Positions 45,343 to 57,570 of a stretch of DNA of 64,000 bases are shown one piece after another. The notes beneath the pieces are model-generated. The model made no database searches and was not told where the DNA came from. It saw nothing but the letters and a program-made list of their open reading frames with translations. The number at the start of each line of letters is the position of its first letter. The first letter of the stretch is position 1. Origin of the DNA: Pelobates cultripes (Eukaryota > Chordata > Amphibia > Anura > Pelobatidae); contig OW240917.1 of the NCBI GenBank assembly GCA_933207985.1, positions 104,318,756-104,382,755 of the forward strand. Reading direction: 5' to 3'. Made by a program: the position numbers and the translations under genes.

Positions 45343-48252
45343 CACTAGATGTATCAAGTTACACTCATTTTTTTCATACATGTGTAAGTCATATTTTGCC
45401 TTATTCTGCTTTTCTCACACCTTAGGTAATTGAGTGTTATGTGCCAGTATTAACAGGATCCTACTCAAGCTTTCCAAGTTATGTTCATGCTATAACCTAC
45501 TTTAATCCACACAGAATACACAGAAATTATGACTTTGCATCTAGTCAGTCAATTATCATCTCTCAACAAGCAATAGTACTTTTGCCCACTATAAGCAACC
45601 AACATATCACTTATTTCCCAAGTTTAAAAGCAAGTTATTTCTAAAAAAAAAAAAAAAAAACTAGACTGATATAAGTATGGAAGCCTACTGTACATTTAGA
45701 CAAAAGAGACCTGGAACAGTGTATACTTCAGTAGTATACTTTTATTTGGACACTTTATATAGTTACAAGGTGATTTGACAGATTGCCATTTTCAGTATCA
45801 CAATAAATGCAAATATTCCCTGTTATAGTAAATTAATCTGCCTATCAACTGAACATACTTGTGAAAATGTGCTGGCTGCTATACAAAATAAAACAAACCT
45901 GAAATATTTTATCTGTTTCAACCGGGGAATTATAAATACGTATCCTCCTATAACGAAAGGACATGTTCGCCCTTTAACCTTCTCTCTAAGCCCAAGACAA
46001 TTCTTGTGACAGGAAATGCTTATTGAAGGAAAGATCAAGTTGATTGGTTGTTGATATATTAGATGTATAGATGTCATGGTGGCACATGCCTTTGCTCTGC
46101 TCTCAATATTAACCCAATGTATAAAAGACGTGTGCTTAATAGATCTGCAGTCACATTTTCAATCTAGTTGTACCAGGTCTGAACGATGATACTCCCTAGC
46201 CTCCCTAGCTATTGTCTCCACCATCTTTCAATTCCTGTTTGAAGTGTCCTATTTGATCTCATGTTGAGAATCTGTGCATTGTTTTATTTTAGAAATGTAT
46301 GCTCTATCATTATCCTAACTTTTACTAACATTTGACTGCCTCCTTGTGTGGGGGCAGAATTTCTAGCTGAGCATCATTTAAGTCAAATAAAAACAAAAAC
46401 GGAGGTGTTTAACCAGCAGAAGATTATGTTGCTGGTGAACAAGTCGGCTGCAACTTTAGTTATCCAATGACTTTCATTATTGTCCTACTGTAGACATACA
46501 GAACCAAATTAACCAAATTAACCTTGATTATTTGGATTTATAGTGTTAGTCTAAATGAACGTGTTCTGTTGCTCTCATTTGATGTATTGATAAACTAATT
46601 GAGTTTGATGATGCAAAATGTGGGTATTATCGAATGTATTGAAGATAACGTCTGGCACATTACATATACAAATACCAAGGTCATTTGGAAATTTCTATTT
46701 AGCAGTAATGGGCAGTCATTCACATCTAAATAAAATCAATATACACACATGACATAGACATATTGTTGGATCACTCTGAAATGCACAGGTTGACTAAGGT
46801 ATAGAAAACGTGAAAGCACTTTGAAATAAGATCATTTATTGCCTTGAGATCAATAGACAACTGGCAATAATTCAGTCTTCATCCAGGACTTTCTCTAGAG
46901 TCAAATTGGTTTTATACAAAGCTGGATAAAACCCAAAATATTGTGAGTCATCCCTTCTCTGGCAATAAAATAAATGAGTTTATTTCAAGCTGTTCTCAGG
47001 TTCTGTAGCTTTCAAAATTAATCTTTCACAGACAAAGTAGTTTGTGCATTTGTACCCCACCTCTGACATTTTAAATCTTATATCTACCCAAGACATTTAA
47101 ATCTTAGCTTCATATATTTTAATCAACAAAAGACCATTATTAATATTGTAGAAACATTGTTTATTATAACAAAGACAGAAGAGAATATCCCTGTAAAACA
47201 TGTGACTAACTATTTTCATGGTTATGTTACTTTATCAACTAAACATCCCCATTTATATAAACAGCTTAACTGTAGTTTAAACTGTTACTGTGACAATTTT
47301 TTTTACTGAAATACCTCACAATTACTTAGGGGTTAAATCAGGTAACACAGAATTTTGTTGAGAGCCTTGTTGAGTTTAGTCCGAATAGCAAAATTATTAG
47401 AAATACCACTCAATATTTTTTTCATAATCAATTAGTTAGAAATACATTCCTAAAAAAAAACAAAACCTGAATTTCTAAATAAAAAAAGTACGTTATAATA
47501 TTATAAAAATATTTTTATTATAAAATGTAGTGAATCAAAGTGTTGTAAACTATTCCATTTTACTATATTTGCAAACCTATTGCACGTTATGGTAAAAGAA
47601 ATACTACTGAGTGTCCTAAACATCTCTGAGTTTCCTAGTTACAGCATAATAACCATGATGCTGGGCACTTCCAGAAGTATTCTGCTGAGATTAATGAGTA
47701 ATACTTTTGCAAGTGCAGTAAAATAATCTCGCTAGTAGACAGTATCCATTGGGGGGAGGGGAATGAACTTATATGTGTAGTTCTCCCATGCAAATATTTC
47801 TAATAATGATTAATTTATAATAGTTAGTATATTATAGTGTATAAAGATATAGGGTTTTATACAGTTGTGGTACGTCATTCAGTAAACCCATCACTTTAAT
47901 TTTGGTAATCATTTTTTTAGATTGCTGTTTAGTGAATAAATTACATATGTGTCCATGTTGGTTTATATTGGTGTTTCAGAGCTGTATTATGTAGGTTGTT
48001 TTTTTTTGTCACATGCATTAACACTGAAATGTCTCCTATCTTGATGACCTAGCAGCTATTTTACCAATTATTTAGCTTACTATCCTGTCCTACAATAGCA
48101 TAGGGAATATATATATATATAAAACTTAGTCTATTTACAAGTTCTATGCATCTCTGTGGGAGTTTTTCATCTCACTTAGATAGTTATCTCTGCTTGCATA
48201 ACTGATTGGAAATGGTCACTAGTAAATCTCATTTTTAATGGAACGTAAAGTG
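45343..48252. other. AT-rich sequence, nothing recognised
   Basis: About 2.9 kb without a clear element. A poly(A) run of about 18 at 45643-45660 could mark the end of an unrecognised retroposon. The short ORFs show no domain. Confidence 0.55.
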
Positions 48253-48923
48253 TTAAAAGAGGCACTATAGTCACCTAGATTAGATGAAATGGTTTGGATA
48301 CTGTGGCCCTGTCCTTTTAACCCTTCAATGTAAAACACTGCAAACATATGATGCTAACATTACAGGGTTAAATCCAGTTAAATCACACTGACAGCCACAA
48401 GATGTGCTTCGAGTGCACTGACTAGTTAATACAGGAAAACCTTGAATCCAATGCTTGCCTATGGGAAAGCTTGAATGCACATGTGGGACTCGCTGTGCAT
48501 GCACATTAGGTGAGATGCATTGGATTGGGCCATCAATTGGATTGAACAGAATGCAATATGTACAGGCACTCTTCTATCCTTAAATGGTGCTGGGTATCAA
48601 GGTAGCCCACAACTATTACCTTCAATATATATACTAAAACATATGCAGTATCATATGTTTTAGCATCAAATGGATTGGACCATTGCAGAGGAGGCCATGC
48701 ATCCTCCATGATGTCATGGGAGGTAGAGAGTTGAGCAGCACCATTGGAGCCATGTTTCTGGTGCTAGACACATGTAAGTAAATCATTTATTTTCTTAATT
48801 TCATTGCTCATAAGGGTGAGGGGGCCTTACCACAACTTGAAGCGTGGCATTTTAGCATTAGGTACACAGGGTTGTTTTTTACACCTTGGGCTCTAATAAA
48901 TGTTTGGTCTGTAAGTGTTTTGG
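48253..48923. mobile_element. TTAA MITE, left end clear
   Basis: TTAAAAGAGGCACTATAGTCACC begins at 48253. An internal hairpin (CTAAAACATATG...CATATGTTTTAG, about 48634-48664) is present. The right end is not distinct and seems joined to the next element. Confidence 0.55.
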
Positions 48924-49431
48924 TAAATGGACACTCTAAACAACAAAAGCACTTTAGCTTGTTAAAGTATTTAATGCATGAAGAATCTTTTTTTTTCCTT
49001 TTACAAAAAATGCTGCTTTCACTGGAAATTTACACTTTTATAATTAACCTTGTTACACCCTCTGGCTGTCAGTCAGTCAACAGGACATGCTACTTCCTGG
49101 TAGTTTAGCTCCATAGAGCTAAACTCAGGAGGCAGCAATTGCACAGAGCACCCGCCCTGCAAAGGCTTCTCACTGTTCTGCATTGGGAAGTCTGTGTTTG
49201 GACAGCAATAGAATGTCTGTGCTGGGGAAAAATGGGAGGACTTGCAAATGCTGTAGACAAGACATCTGCAGGTTTTGCAAGCTGTTTGTAGATTTTACTC
49301 CAATGCAAAAAAAATACATAACTAAATGCATGTATTTTTTTGGAGGGTGGGGGAGGGGTGAGACTGTTTGCTAAATTGGGTTTTTATTTATTTAGTTATT
49401 TATGTGAGTGCAGTGGAGTGATCCTTTCATG
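48924..49431. mobile_element. Probable second MITE of the TTAA group
   Basis: The left end is AAATGGACACTCTAAACAAC; the right end in reverse is TGAAAGGATCACTCCACTG. A hairpin GTTTAGCTC/GAGCTAAAC lies near 49103-49125. The TTAA borders are mutated. Confidence 0.5.
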
Positions 49432-50479
49432 TCATACAAAAATTACATGGCGAGATTTAGTAGGGTAATATATATATATATAATCATATATACATAGTGA
49501 TAGCTAGTGGTGTATTTATGGTATTACCTCTAGTGAGTTATAGTGCAGCTGTTGGATGTTCCCAGCTTGCACTCTGGCTGAGTGAGGGAACAATTACTAG
49601 AGTCTACATACATTGGTGTTGCAAACCTTGATTTCCCCACATGACCATCAGCAACTCAGTTCCCCATTAAACCACCAGGCAACATTAACCACTGCAGGGC
49701 CACTAGGGAGTAGGCGCCCCCCTCCCCCCCCATTGATCCACCATGGATCACAGACCAATTGTTTGAAGAAAACTAAGCAGAAAGCCACACCGAGTATGAC
49801 CATACACATTACATACAGCCACCACATACCACACATACAGCCAGCACACACCACACACAATATATACAGCTTGTATTTTTTAGCTGATTTTATGGAAGTG
49901 TTGGGGATTCTTACTGTTGTCAAAGAACTTACCTATGGGTAGAAGATATTACACTTGCTGAAGAAAGTTTTTTAGTAGATGAGAAGGTTCCTCTTAGTTT
50001 TGTTTTTCACTTTTCTCCCCCCCCCCTCCCCCCCTATTTTTGTTCTGGTGTATGGATTGTACATGTTAACAAGCATGTGTTGCCATGAGTCTCAAATGAG
50101 CACAATAAGTAACACATTCCAATAGATTTTTTGCAAATCTTGATGAGCAGTTATCCTCTGTTTGTATCACATAATAGAGATCTACCCATTCTGCTGCAAG
50201 TCTTTCAATCTCTTGTGAGACACAAACTCATAAGGCAACAACTTTTTATTAGTACAGTCTGACAGCTCTTGTTAGATTGTACTAAGTACTAAGCAGACTG
50301 CAAAATCCAGAAATGTGGATTCTTCTGTGGAATATATTTTGAACTCTGCTTTACATCTGTCAAGGCTATGTATTTTCCATATTGTTATGTACACTAGCAA
50401 TAAATAGCATCATGTAATTTATTGTTAGATAAATTGGTGAAAATGGTATGTATATTGATTGAGAACTGAGTGTCTTGTC
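49432..50479. other. Unassigned, with short CA-rich and C-rich tracts
   Basis: A short AT run is near 49470. The 49640-49860 part contains a C8 tract and 'cacataccacacatacagccagc' repeats, similar in style to the hAT-borne arrays, but no termini were found. A C-rich run lies near 50018-50034. Confidence 0.5.
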
Positions 50480-50900
50480 AAACGCTAGCATACCAACCTA
50501 GGTGAGAAGTAGACAAAAGGATAAAGAATAGTAGCATGTACCAGCCCTTAGGATGGCTAGCCTTAATGCAGAGACAATATAGGCAGAACAGTTTACAGAC
50601 AGACAGAGAGTAAACATGAACAAGCTGAAGTCAAAGGATTACAGAGGATCACAAAAGCAGAAGACAAGCTGAGGTCAGATTACAAAGATAAAGAAAGTCA
50701 AAATACAATACAAATCAAAACTGAGAAAATCAAATACTAGTAACAAAAGCACTCTCAGGTATACAAAAACCACAACACAGCAAGGAACTAATTATGGTCC
50801 AAGACATATATATCCCCAAGTGAGACATTATTGGTCAGCAACATGAACACAATGCCAAAATGTGCTTGAATGATGGGCCATAGGATCTGAAATATGACAT
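50480..50900. mobile_element. Possible LTR fragment
   Basis: A-rich text with recurring 'caagctgaggtcagattacaaag' and 'aagtcaaaggattacagagg' recalls 4285-4600. No defined ends. Confidence 0.35.
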
Positions 50901-51983
50901 TGCCTATTATGGGTATAAAAGATAACCGGGGGGTACAGTCTGCATCAGAACATCAGAAAGTACTCAAAATTGATGAACAGAGCCAATAAACACAGCAAAA
51001 TAGCACCTGGATGAAAAGGTACCATAATCTCCAGAATAAAATCTATAGTCACTGATAAAGAGAGTTGTTGTTCATCATAAACTACAGAACTGTGTCTTAT
51101 TTATCCTGGTAAGTTAAGTATTTTATGTGGCTTCATGAATATCTTTTTTTTTTGGTCACAGAAAACAATGTTTGTCACTGAAGGATGTTAAGTATATTAT
51201 TTCCAGTCCTTGTAAAGTTTTATGCACATGACTTTCTATGATGTTATATTGTTACATAGTAACCATGGTATTACACATTACAAAAGCTATTCAAGCCAGC
51301 CTAGATAAATATAGAGCAATATTCAAATGACTGGAAGTTTAAATGGTGCAAATGTGTTTCTAACATCACAAGAATAAAAGTATTTGCTAATAACTAACGG
51401 TTTTCTAATGCAGATTAGAATTTAAACCTGTGATGCAGAAATTCAGGAGTTGAAAGAAATGCCAACATTATATTGAAAAGTCTCTCCTGTAGATGTTTCA
51501 ATAACTTAGCAGTTTTATCTCAGCCGCTTCAGGACTGGAGTCCCCTGTGAATCCTAGATTGATGAGTTGTTGGAAAATGCATAGCTTGACAAGTTTATGC
51601 CATTAAAGCTCTTATGGTAGCATTTCTTTAGGTGATTTATTGGCACCAGAGTAGTTTTAATCTGGTTTATTTATCCTATATTCTATCTTAATGTTTATTA
51701 TATAACTAACAACACCTCTTAATGTTAAAGTGAGCCCCATATATATTATTTTACCATTTGTTCCTCATCACCAGCAGTATTTCTTTAAGCTCTTATTACT
51801 CCTTCTGTGACTATTATTATGTAATATAGTAAGTTAAATTTCTCAATGCTACTTTACAGTGAAAGATTAGGTCATTGCACTCTTTCTTGTGACTGAATGG
51901 ATTACTGAGCTTGTGGCCTTACAAAGATGATAACTGGTGCATTTTAATATTTGACATTAGCTATATGTAAGGTTTACTCAGAC
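50901..51983. other. AT-rich sequence, nothing recognised
   Basis: No gene or repeat boundary visible. Confidence 0.6.
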
Positions 51984-52296
51984 TTGAAGGAACACTTCAA
52001 ACACCAAAACTACTATAGAGCGCTGCTATGGTGCAATGAGAAGTCTGGTGCCCCTCCACTCCTCCAATGGCCCTGCACTGCACTGCACTGCAGAGTTTAT
52101 TTAAGGAGAGCTAATAATAGCTCCACTTAGAAGCTTCCAGCACTCAGTGATAGAAATGACAGATGAATGACAGACAGGTACATTCTTAAACCATTAGCAA
52201 ATGGTGTAACTATTCCATTGGGGGCATCAGGGAAATCCTGATATATTGACCACTACAGGATGTTGCTCTAGTTTTGGTGCTTGAAGTGTTATTTAA
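51984..52296. mobile_element. TTAA-type MITE, 313 bp
   Basis: The left end is TTGAAGGAACACTTCAAACACC; the right end in reverse is TTAAATAACACTTCAAGCACC. The inner ACCAAAACTA/TAGTTTTGGT also pair. The left TTAA has mutated to TTGA. A CACTG repeat lies near 52075-52091. Confidence 0.78.
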
Positions 52297-52819
52297 CCCA
52301 TTCAATACCCAATTTGAGTATAAATATTTATTTTTTATTATTTATTTTGCAGTATTAAATGTTGTCCATAAAGCCTCACTCACACTCATTTATAATATAA
52401 TTATGATTACTAGCCTATAGAGGAACATGTCTCTGTCAGAAGTCACTAGTCACTGATATAATGGCAGTAAATGCTGTACATGCTTTCCGATGGAATTCTA
52501 AGAACCTACTGTTTCAACTTGCTTATGTCTGTCAAAATAGCTTTTTCCTCTACATGGAATGTGACAGCAGATAAGAATCATTCAGCCCATCTAGTTTGAC
52601 CAATTTTCTAAATACTTTCATTAGTCTCTGGCCTTATCTTATATTTAGGATAGCCTTATGCCTTATGTTGGAGGGTATGGGGGTCCCATTTGTGAGGTCA
52701 CATTTGAGGAGAAAAACTTGTGTCCTTTACTAGCTTGAATTGTAGGGATGGTTTGCCCTTCCCTCTGTGCCTGTCATTAACACTATCCTAGGAGAGTCTT
52801 TCGTTTCCCCCACAAATAT
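52297..52819. other. SINE-like fragment and unassigned flank
   Basis: At 52560-52690, 'tgacagcagataagaatcattcagcccatctagtttgacc' is a recognisable amphibian interspersed repeat body. The rest is unassigned. Confidence 0.5.
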
Positions 52820-55800
52820 GAATGGAATTTTTTTATTTTTGTATTCTTTTTTATTATTTTTATTTATATAGTTAAACACAGAACCTAGGGTTGTGTTTCA
52901 CCCATATTGATATTCATCAAGCCGTCCCACAATTTCCATGTGGTCACTGTATCTCTGTTTCTATTGGAGCCCATGTGGGCCATCTTCTCGTACTTACTAT
53001 TAATCGTGACTTGTCGGATTACTTCGTCCCTCTGTGGGGTGTCCCTAGATTTCCATTTCCTAGCTATAAATACATTTGCTGCTATGAGGATATGAAAGGC
53101 TATTGTGCCCTTTTGTGTGTTTAAGGAGCTACAGCAACATAAACAAGAAGAAAACTTAAATTTTCATTGGCAACTTGTGACCTGTGATTTTTGACGCCAT
53201 GTCAGCTACTTTGTGCCAGTATGGGTGTATGCCCGGACATTCCCACCATATGTGTATCACTGTCCATTTGTCAACATTACATCTCCAACATCTGTCCTAG
53301 GTGTGTCGGAACATACGTGCCAGTGGGCCAGCACCAGATACCATCTACCATTTTCCTCATCAGTTCTAGGTGTAAAATACGAGTACACTTTTTATGGATT
53401 GAAAAGGCTTTTACCCAATTCTGATGTGAAATGCTGTTACCCAAATCTTTCTCCTATTAAATCCCCCATACGGCACCTAGGCTGTTGGGAGATTATAGAG
53501 AGCCTTGACCGCCGCTTAGAATCCAGAAGGGAACTGGAATTTAAGTAATACCGCCTCTAAAAAATTCCTGCTTAGGCAGTCAAAGGCTTTCTCTGCATCT
53601 AGGGAGATCATCACTCCCTCAGTTTTGTTCTTGTGCATGGAATACATAATATCTAAAATTTTTCTAGTATTCTCTGTCCCCTGCCTCCCCTTCACAAACC
53701 CTGCTTGGTCTGGGTGAATAATGCTTGGTAGAATTATTTTGAGTCTGTTCGCTATAAGTTTCGTGAAAAGTTTCACGTCTGAGTTAAGTAAAGAGATAGG
53801 TCTAAAGGTTGGGGCTTCCCTGGTTTTGGAAGGGTAATTATGGTCGCTGTCAACATGCCTTTTGGCAATCTAGCGTTCGTTATTGCGTAATTGAACATTC
53901 TGAGGAGATGTGGGAGGAGGGAGTCCTTGAAATATTTGTAATAAACATTGGACAGACCATCTGGACCCGGAGCTTTGTTGGGGGAGAGACTATCTATAGC
54001 CTCCGAGAGCTCCTCTTCAGTAAATGGCATATCTAATTTACCTTGTTGCTCAGAGGAGATTGCTGAGATTAACCGTAGTGTGGCATGGTGTATAGATTTG
54101 TCCTGCTGTAAGTTATATAGTTTGCTGTAAAAGTCTTACAAATTCTGAATTAATCCCCCTGGTATAATGATGTTGCCTAACTGTTCTGAGGTGAGATATG
54201 GGATTCTGGATTTAACCATTTGTTATTTGAGTTTAGCTGCTAGCAGTTTCCCCGCTCGATTGCCTTGTGTGTAATGCATGAGTTTCATTCTTTTTAAATA
54301 AATACTGGAGCGTCTCATATTATCCGCAGAGATTTTGGCTTATACAAACACTATTTTGTCTCTCAATGTCGTGCCAGGGTTGGTTTGGTTCGTTCAAGTC
54401 TTTTAGTTTGTCTGTCAGTTGTTGAAGGTGACCTAGAAAGCATTTTTTAACAAAAGCTCTGTGTTTAATCAGTAAACACCTCGTTGCTGCTTTGTATGCT
54501 TGCCAGAACGTGTCAATATCTACTTCTTCTGTGTCATTAATGGAGAAGTAGTGGGATATCTCTCTTTGTAAAGTATTGGTGAAGTCTTTGTCCCAGAGCA
54601 ATGATTTGTTCAATCACCAGTTTGGTTTGCCTTTAAAGGCAAAGGTATCGGATATGTTTAATATGACAGGGTCATGGACCGACCAGTCTATTTGTCCTAT
54701 GGTGTAGTCCTCCATCTGTGGCAGTGACTGTCTTTGGACATAACATCTATCTACTGGAGAGAAGAATGTGTATTCTATAGTAGTGGGGTGAGCTGCCCTC
54801 CATACATCGTAGTTGTGTGATGAAGAGACCAAAGTTGGTTCCAACGTGCAGTTGAAATCCCCACAGATAATTAACATGCCCTGTTGGCATTGCTATATGC
54901 ATAATAGTAACTGTAACGGATCACCTGGCACCACGACTGGGTACCTCCATTGAAGGATGCTCCTAGCACTTCCTGAGGACTCCAAGCACTGCAGAAGGCA
55001 CCACAACCACCGAACCGGAGAAGCATACGAATGCTCTCAAGCATATGAATGCTGTAAGCAGCTGAACAGGAAAAGCATACAATCAGCTTACACTCCTGGC
55101 AATCAGCATACAATCCAATTCCCCCAATAACGAGACAACACTTCGTATGGAGGTCAAGCAGAACTGCCTGTACTGGCACATACAGCCTCTTTTATTCACA
55201 ATCCACAAACATAGTACTGCCCACAGGGTTTTGAAATACAACCAATCAATCCGTACAATACACATAGACACTCCCACACAAAATCCTCCCCTCTGCCTGT
55301 GATATGATTACTGAACACAATTGTTAATATAATTATCCCAGGCAGAGAAATACAGTATTATAAAACATATCACAGGGACCCCAAAACATGCAATAACCCC
55401 ATAAAGTATATCCTCGGAACCGGGGGATCTGGGTGAACCACATATCCAAAATTCACTCAGATCCGTTTAGTAGTTTGGAAGATACTGTTTAATGCAGATT
55501 CCGCAGAATATATACAGGCTATATGAAAAATAATTACTGTATAATGTGTCCCTTGTTGTATAGTTTAAAACTACTGCACAATGTCTTTGTGCACCAAATA
55601 CCGGCGAGATGGCACCGTTTAGAAAAGTCCAAACAGTGTCTGTGAGCTAAAATGGCCGCCATCCATTGTTCTCACCATGTGCTTCATCCATTGTTCTCAC
55701 CATGTGCCTCTGATACATGAAATGGTGGCCACCCAGTAACTCCACAGTATGTCCCCAGGTGGTTCTTAAAGGGCCAGCACAACACAAATCCATTATGCTC

Positions 55801-56265
55801 AAATCATGTCTTTAAAGGGCACTACATCCCAGGGGCCATAGTCACATGGCAGGAGGCTGGCAATCAGTCTTCTCCAATGCCCAGTGGTGAGGTCGGTTTC
55901 GCCACAGTAACGTCTTGATGAATGCTAATTGGCGATCATTAGATACATATAAGTTGGCGATAGTATAAACCTTCTTGTTAAGAGAGGTCAGCACAATTAC
56001 AAATCTACCTTCAGGGTCAGCGATGGCTTTTATGAGGCTGAAAGTCAATTGCTGGCTAAATAATATTGAGACCCCCCTCTAGATTTGGAGTCTGTCGAAG
56101 TGTGGAATTGGTGTGGGAAATTTTGAGTCTGGTAGCGACATTGGTCATGTTTCCTGAAGTGCGTTTCTTGCAGACATACAATGTGCCCTCTTATCTCCCT
56201 ATATAATTATACAGGGCATTTAGCCCTCTGACCTTACGTGAGCTTAATCTCATAATTTGCATTGT
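52820..56265 (-). mobile_element. L1-type LINE ORF2 relic, split by a solo LTR
   Basis: Minus-strand order: a start around 56250 (MRLSS..RGLN), CLQETH-type block near 56160, then endonuclease GRFVIVLTSLNKKVYTIANL (about 55950-56010). After the LTR come ICGDFN (about 54850), YTFFSPVDR (about 54765) and VHDPVIL (about 54670). The linker (54320-54613) follows. RT fingers give NKAPGPDGL (about 53965) and the palm gives LIANRLKIILPSIIHPDQAGF, then ISLDAEKAFD (53580-53610). The FADD box and thumb are deleted near 53450. It ends with CWRC and WWECPGI (about 53230-53300) and ARKWKS. Two indels and several stops make it inactive. Confidence 0.92.
54907..55911 (-). mobile_element. Solo LTR, family A, TSD GTAAC, inside L1
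   Basis: The LTR is 54912-55906 (995 bp), TGTAACGGATCACCTGG to CGCCACA. GTAAC flanks both sides exactly (54907-54911, 55907-55911). It is closely related to 12015-12638 (shared start, 'cccccaataacgagacaac' and 'ggccatagtcacatggcaggaggctg') and has the region missing there. L1 reading continues across the insertion site, so the LTR element arrived after the L1. Confidence 0.95.
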
Positions 56266-57399
56266 TTTTTGCTTTAACTTGAACCCCTCTGGGTCTCCCA
56301 GACCCCCTGCCTCCCCCCTCTAGATTGCGCAGTAAGTCATACAGCAAGGAAAGAGGGAAAATAGAAAGTAGAAGAATGGAAAGAAGAAAAGAGTAAGAAC
56401 AGTGACATTGTGTGACTAGGTTGATTGCCCCCCGGCAATCCACAACCGTATTTGAACGTGCCGAGAGTGGCCTCTCAGCGCCCTTGGGGGTTCTTGGTGC
56501 AAGGACACACTCCTCACAGGTGACTCGGCAAGGCATTTTATAACATAAAATTTTAAAAAAGTAAACAGAAATAAACAACCAGCAACTATACTTGTATCAA
56601 GAAATATGCAACTATACTTGTATCAAGAATAGTGTCACAGGGATTGCATGATAACCTGTGTTACAGGGCACTGGGCTCACATTAAGATCCAGGTATGAGT
56701 TGGATTGGAAACAAACCTGGGAGAAGAAATGAGACACACACGTGCAGTCATGGTATCTCAAAACTCTTTTAAACTTTATTTTGTTCAGTGTAGCTTTCAT
56801 AGGTAAAAAGCAATTACTCAAAGGGTATTTGGAACAAATTAGAAAAGAAAGGCACCTTGGCATAAGTTATACATTTCATATTCAAGTAACCTTGAAAAGT
56901 CACCTGCATCTGAGGTGGTTACCAAAAAGGTGGGGGTCCAGTTTTGTTAAAACTGTCAGACCTTGCTGAAACTGTATTAAGGAAGGTACGGAAGAGTACA
57001 AGTGATAACAAGCTGCACAAGCATCTTAAAATTAACCCCCTACTCTTCCGTTGCTCCTTTTAAAATTCCTGGTGTTTTAGTGCCAATGTCACTGCTGTAC
57101 TCTCACCCTTGCACAAGAGTACAATATTGAGGTCTATTGTGGATCCCGCCAGACTACAGTATCCTCCATAGGCACAGCCAATTGCCTGCAGCTGCCACTG
57201 ATTGTTCCAAGGGCCCTCAAACGTCTGGCACAATACACCAACACACAGCTTGGCTTACACACAGATTTCCTGGTTATAGGTTTTGGATGGACCATTCAAG
57301 TAAGTCAAATTAATATGTTCTATTAAGCTGAACGTGTTTTGTCTAATTGCAGAGACTTTATCAAGCATGTGTTAATGTGTCCCAAACACACTACTCATC
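56266..57399. other. Unassigned; possible LTR-like segment
   Basis: 56266-56580 is likely upstream L1 sequence (spacer before ORF2). A 22-bp word gcaactatacttgtatcaagaa is repeated at 56582 and 56608. The segment from TGTCACAGGG (56632) has a minus-strand AATAAA near 56775, as in the LTRs, but no matching end was proven. Confidence 0.45.
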
Positions 57400-57570
57400 A
57401 ATATTATTTTTGGCATTGCTATTGCACCAACTTATTCCACAGTGCTTTACAATTTTATAAAAAGGGTGAAATTTAAATGAGAAAATTTAAATGAGACAAT
57501 TACAAAACATTAAAGGAACAATAGATTGATGAGCACCCTATTCAAATGAGTCTACAATCTAGACAAATAG
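57400..57570 (-). mobile_element. LINE/SINE tail, reverse orientation
   Basis: 'gcaccaacttattccacagtgctttacaattttat' and 'ctattcaaatgagtctacaatctaga' form the reverse complement of the L2/SINE tail style seen at 32050-32228 and 61840-61910. Confidence 0.55.

Noticed and set aside
46832..47010. Possible Gypsy pol scrap on the minus strand
   Set aside because: Only a few residues fit (ELLPVVY-like) and no neighbouring motif supports it.
53516..54877. Reverse-transcriptase-like frames as a host or bacterial-type RT gene
   Set aside because: Motif order and C-terminal zinc block are those of L1 ORF2, with deletions and frame breaks.
56632..57565. Candidate solo LTR starting TGTCACAGGG with AATAG on both sides
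   Set aside because: The right border falls inside a LINE/SINE tail (57400-57570), so the 5-bp match is probably chance.
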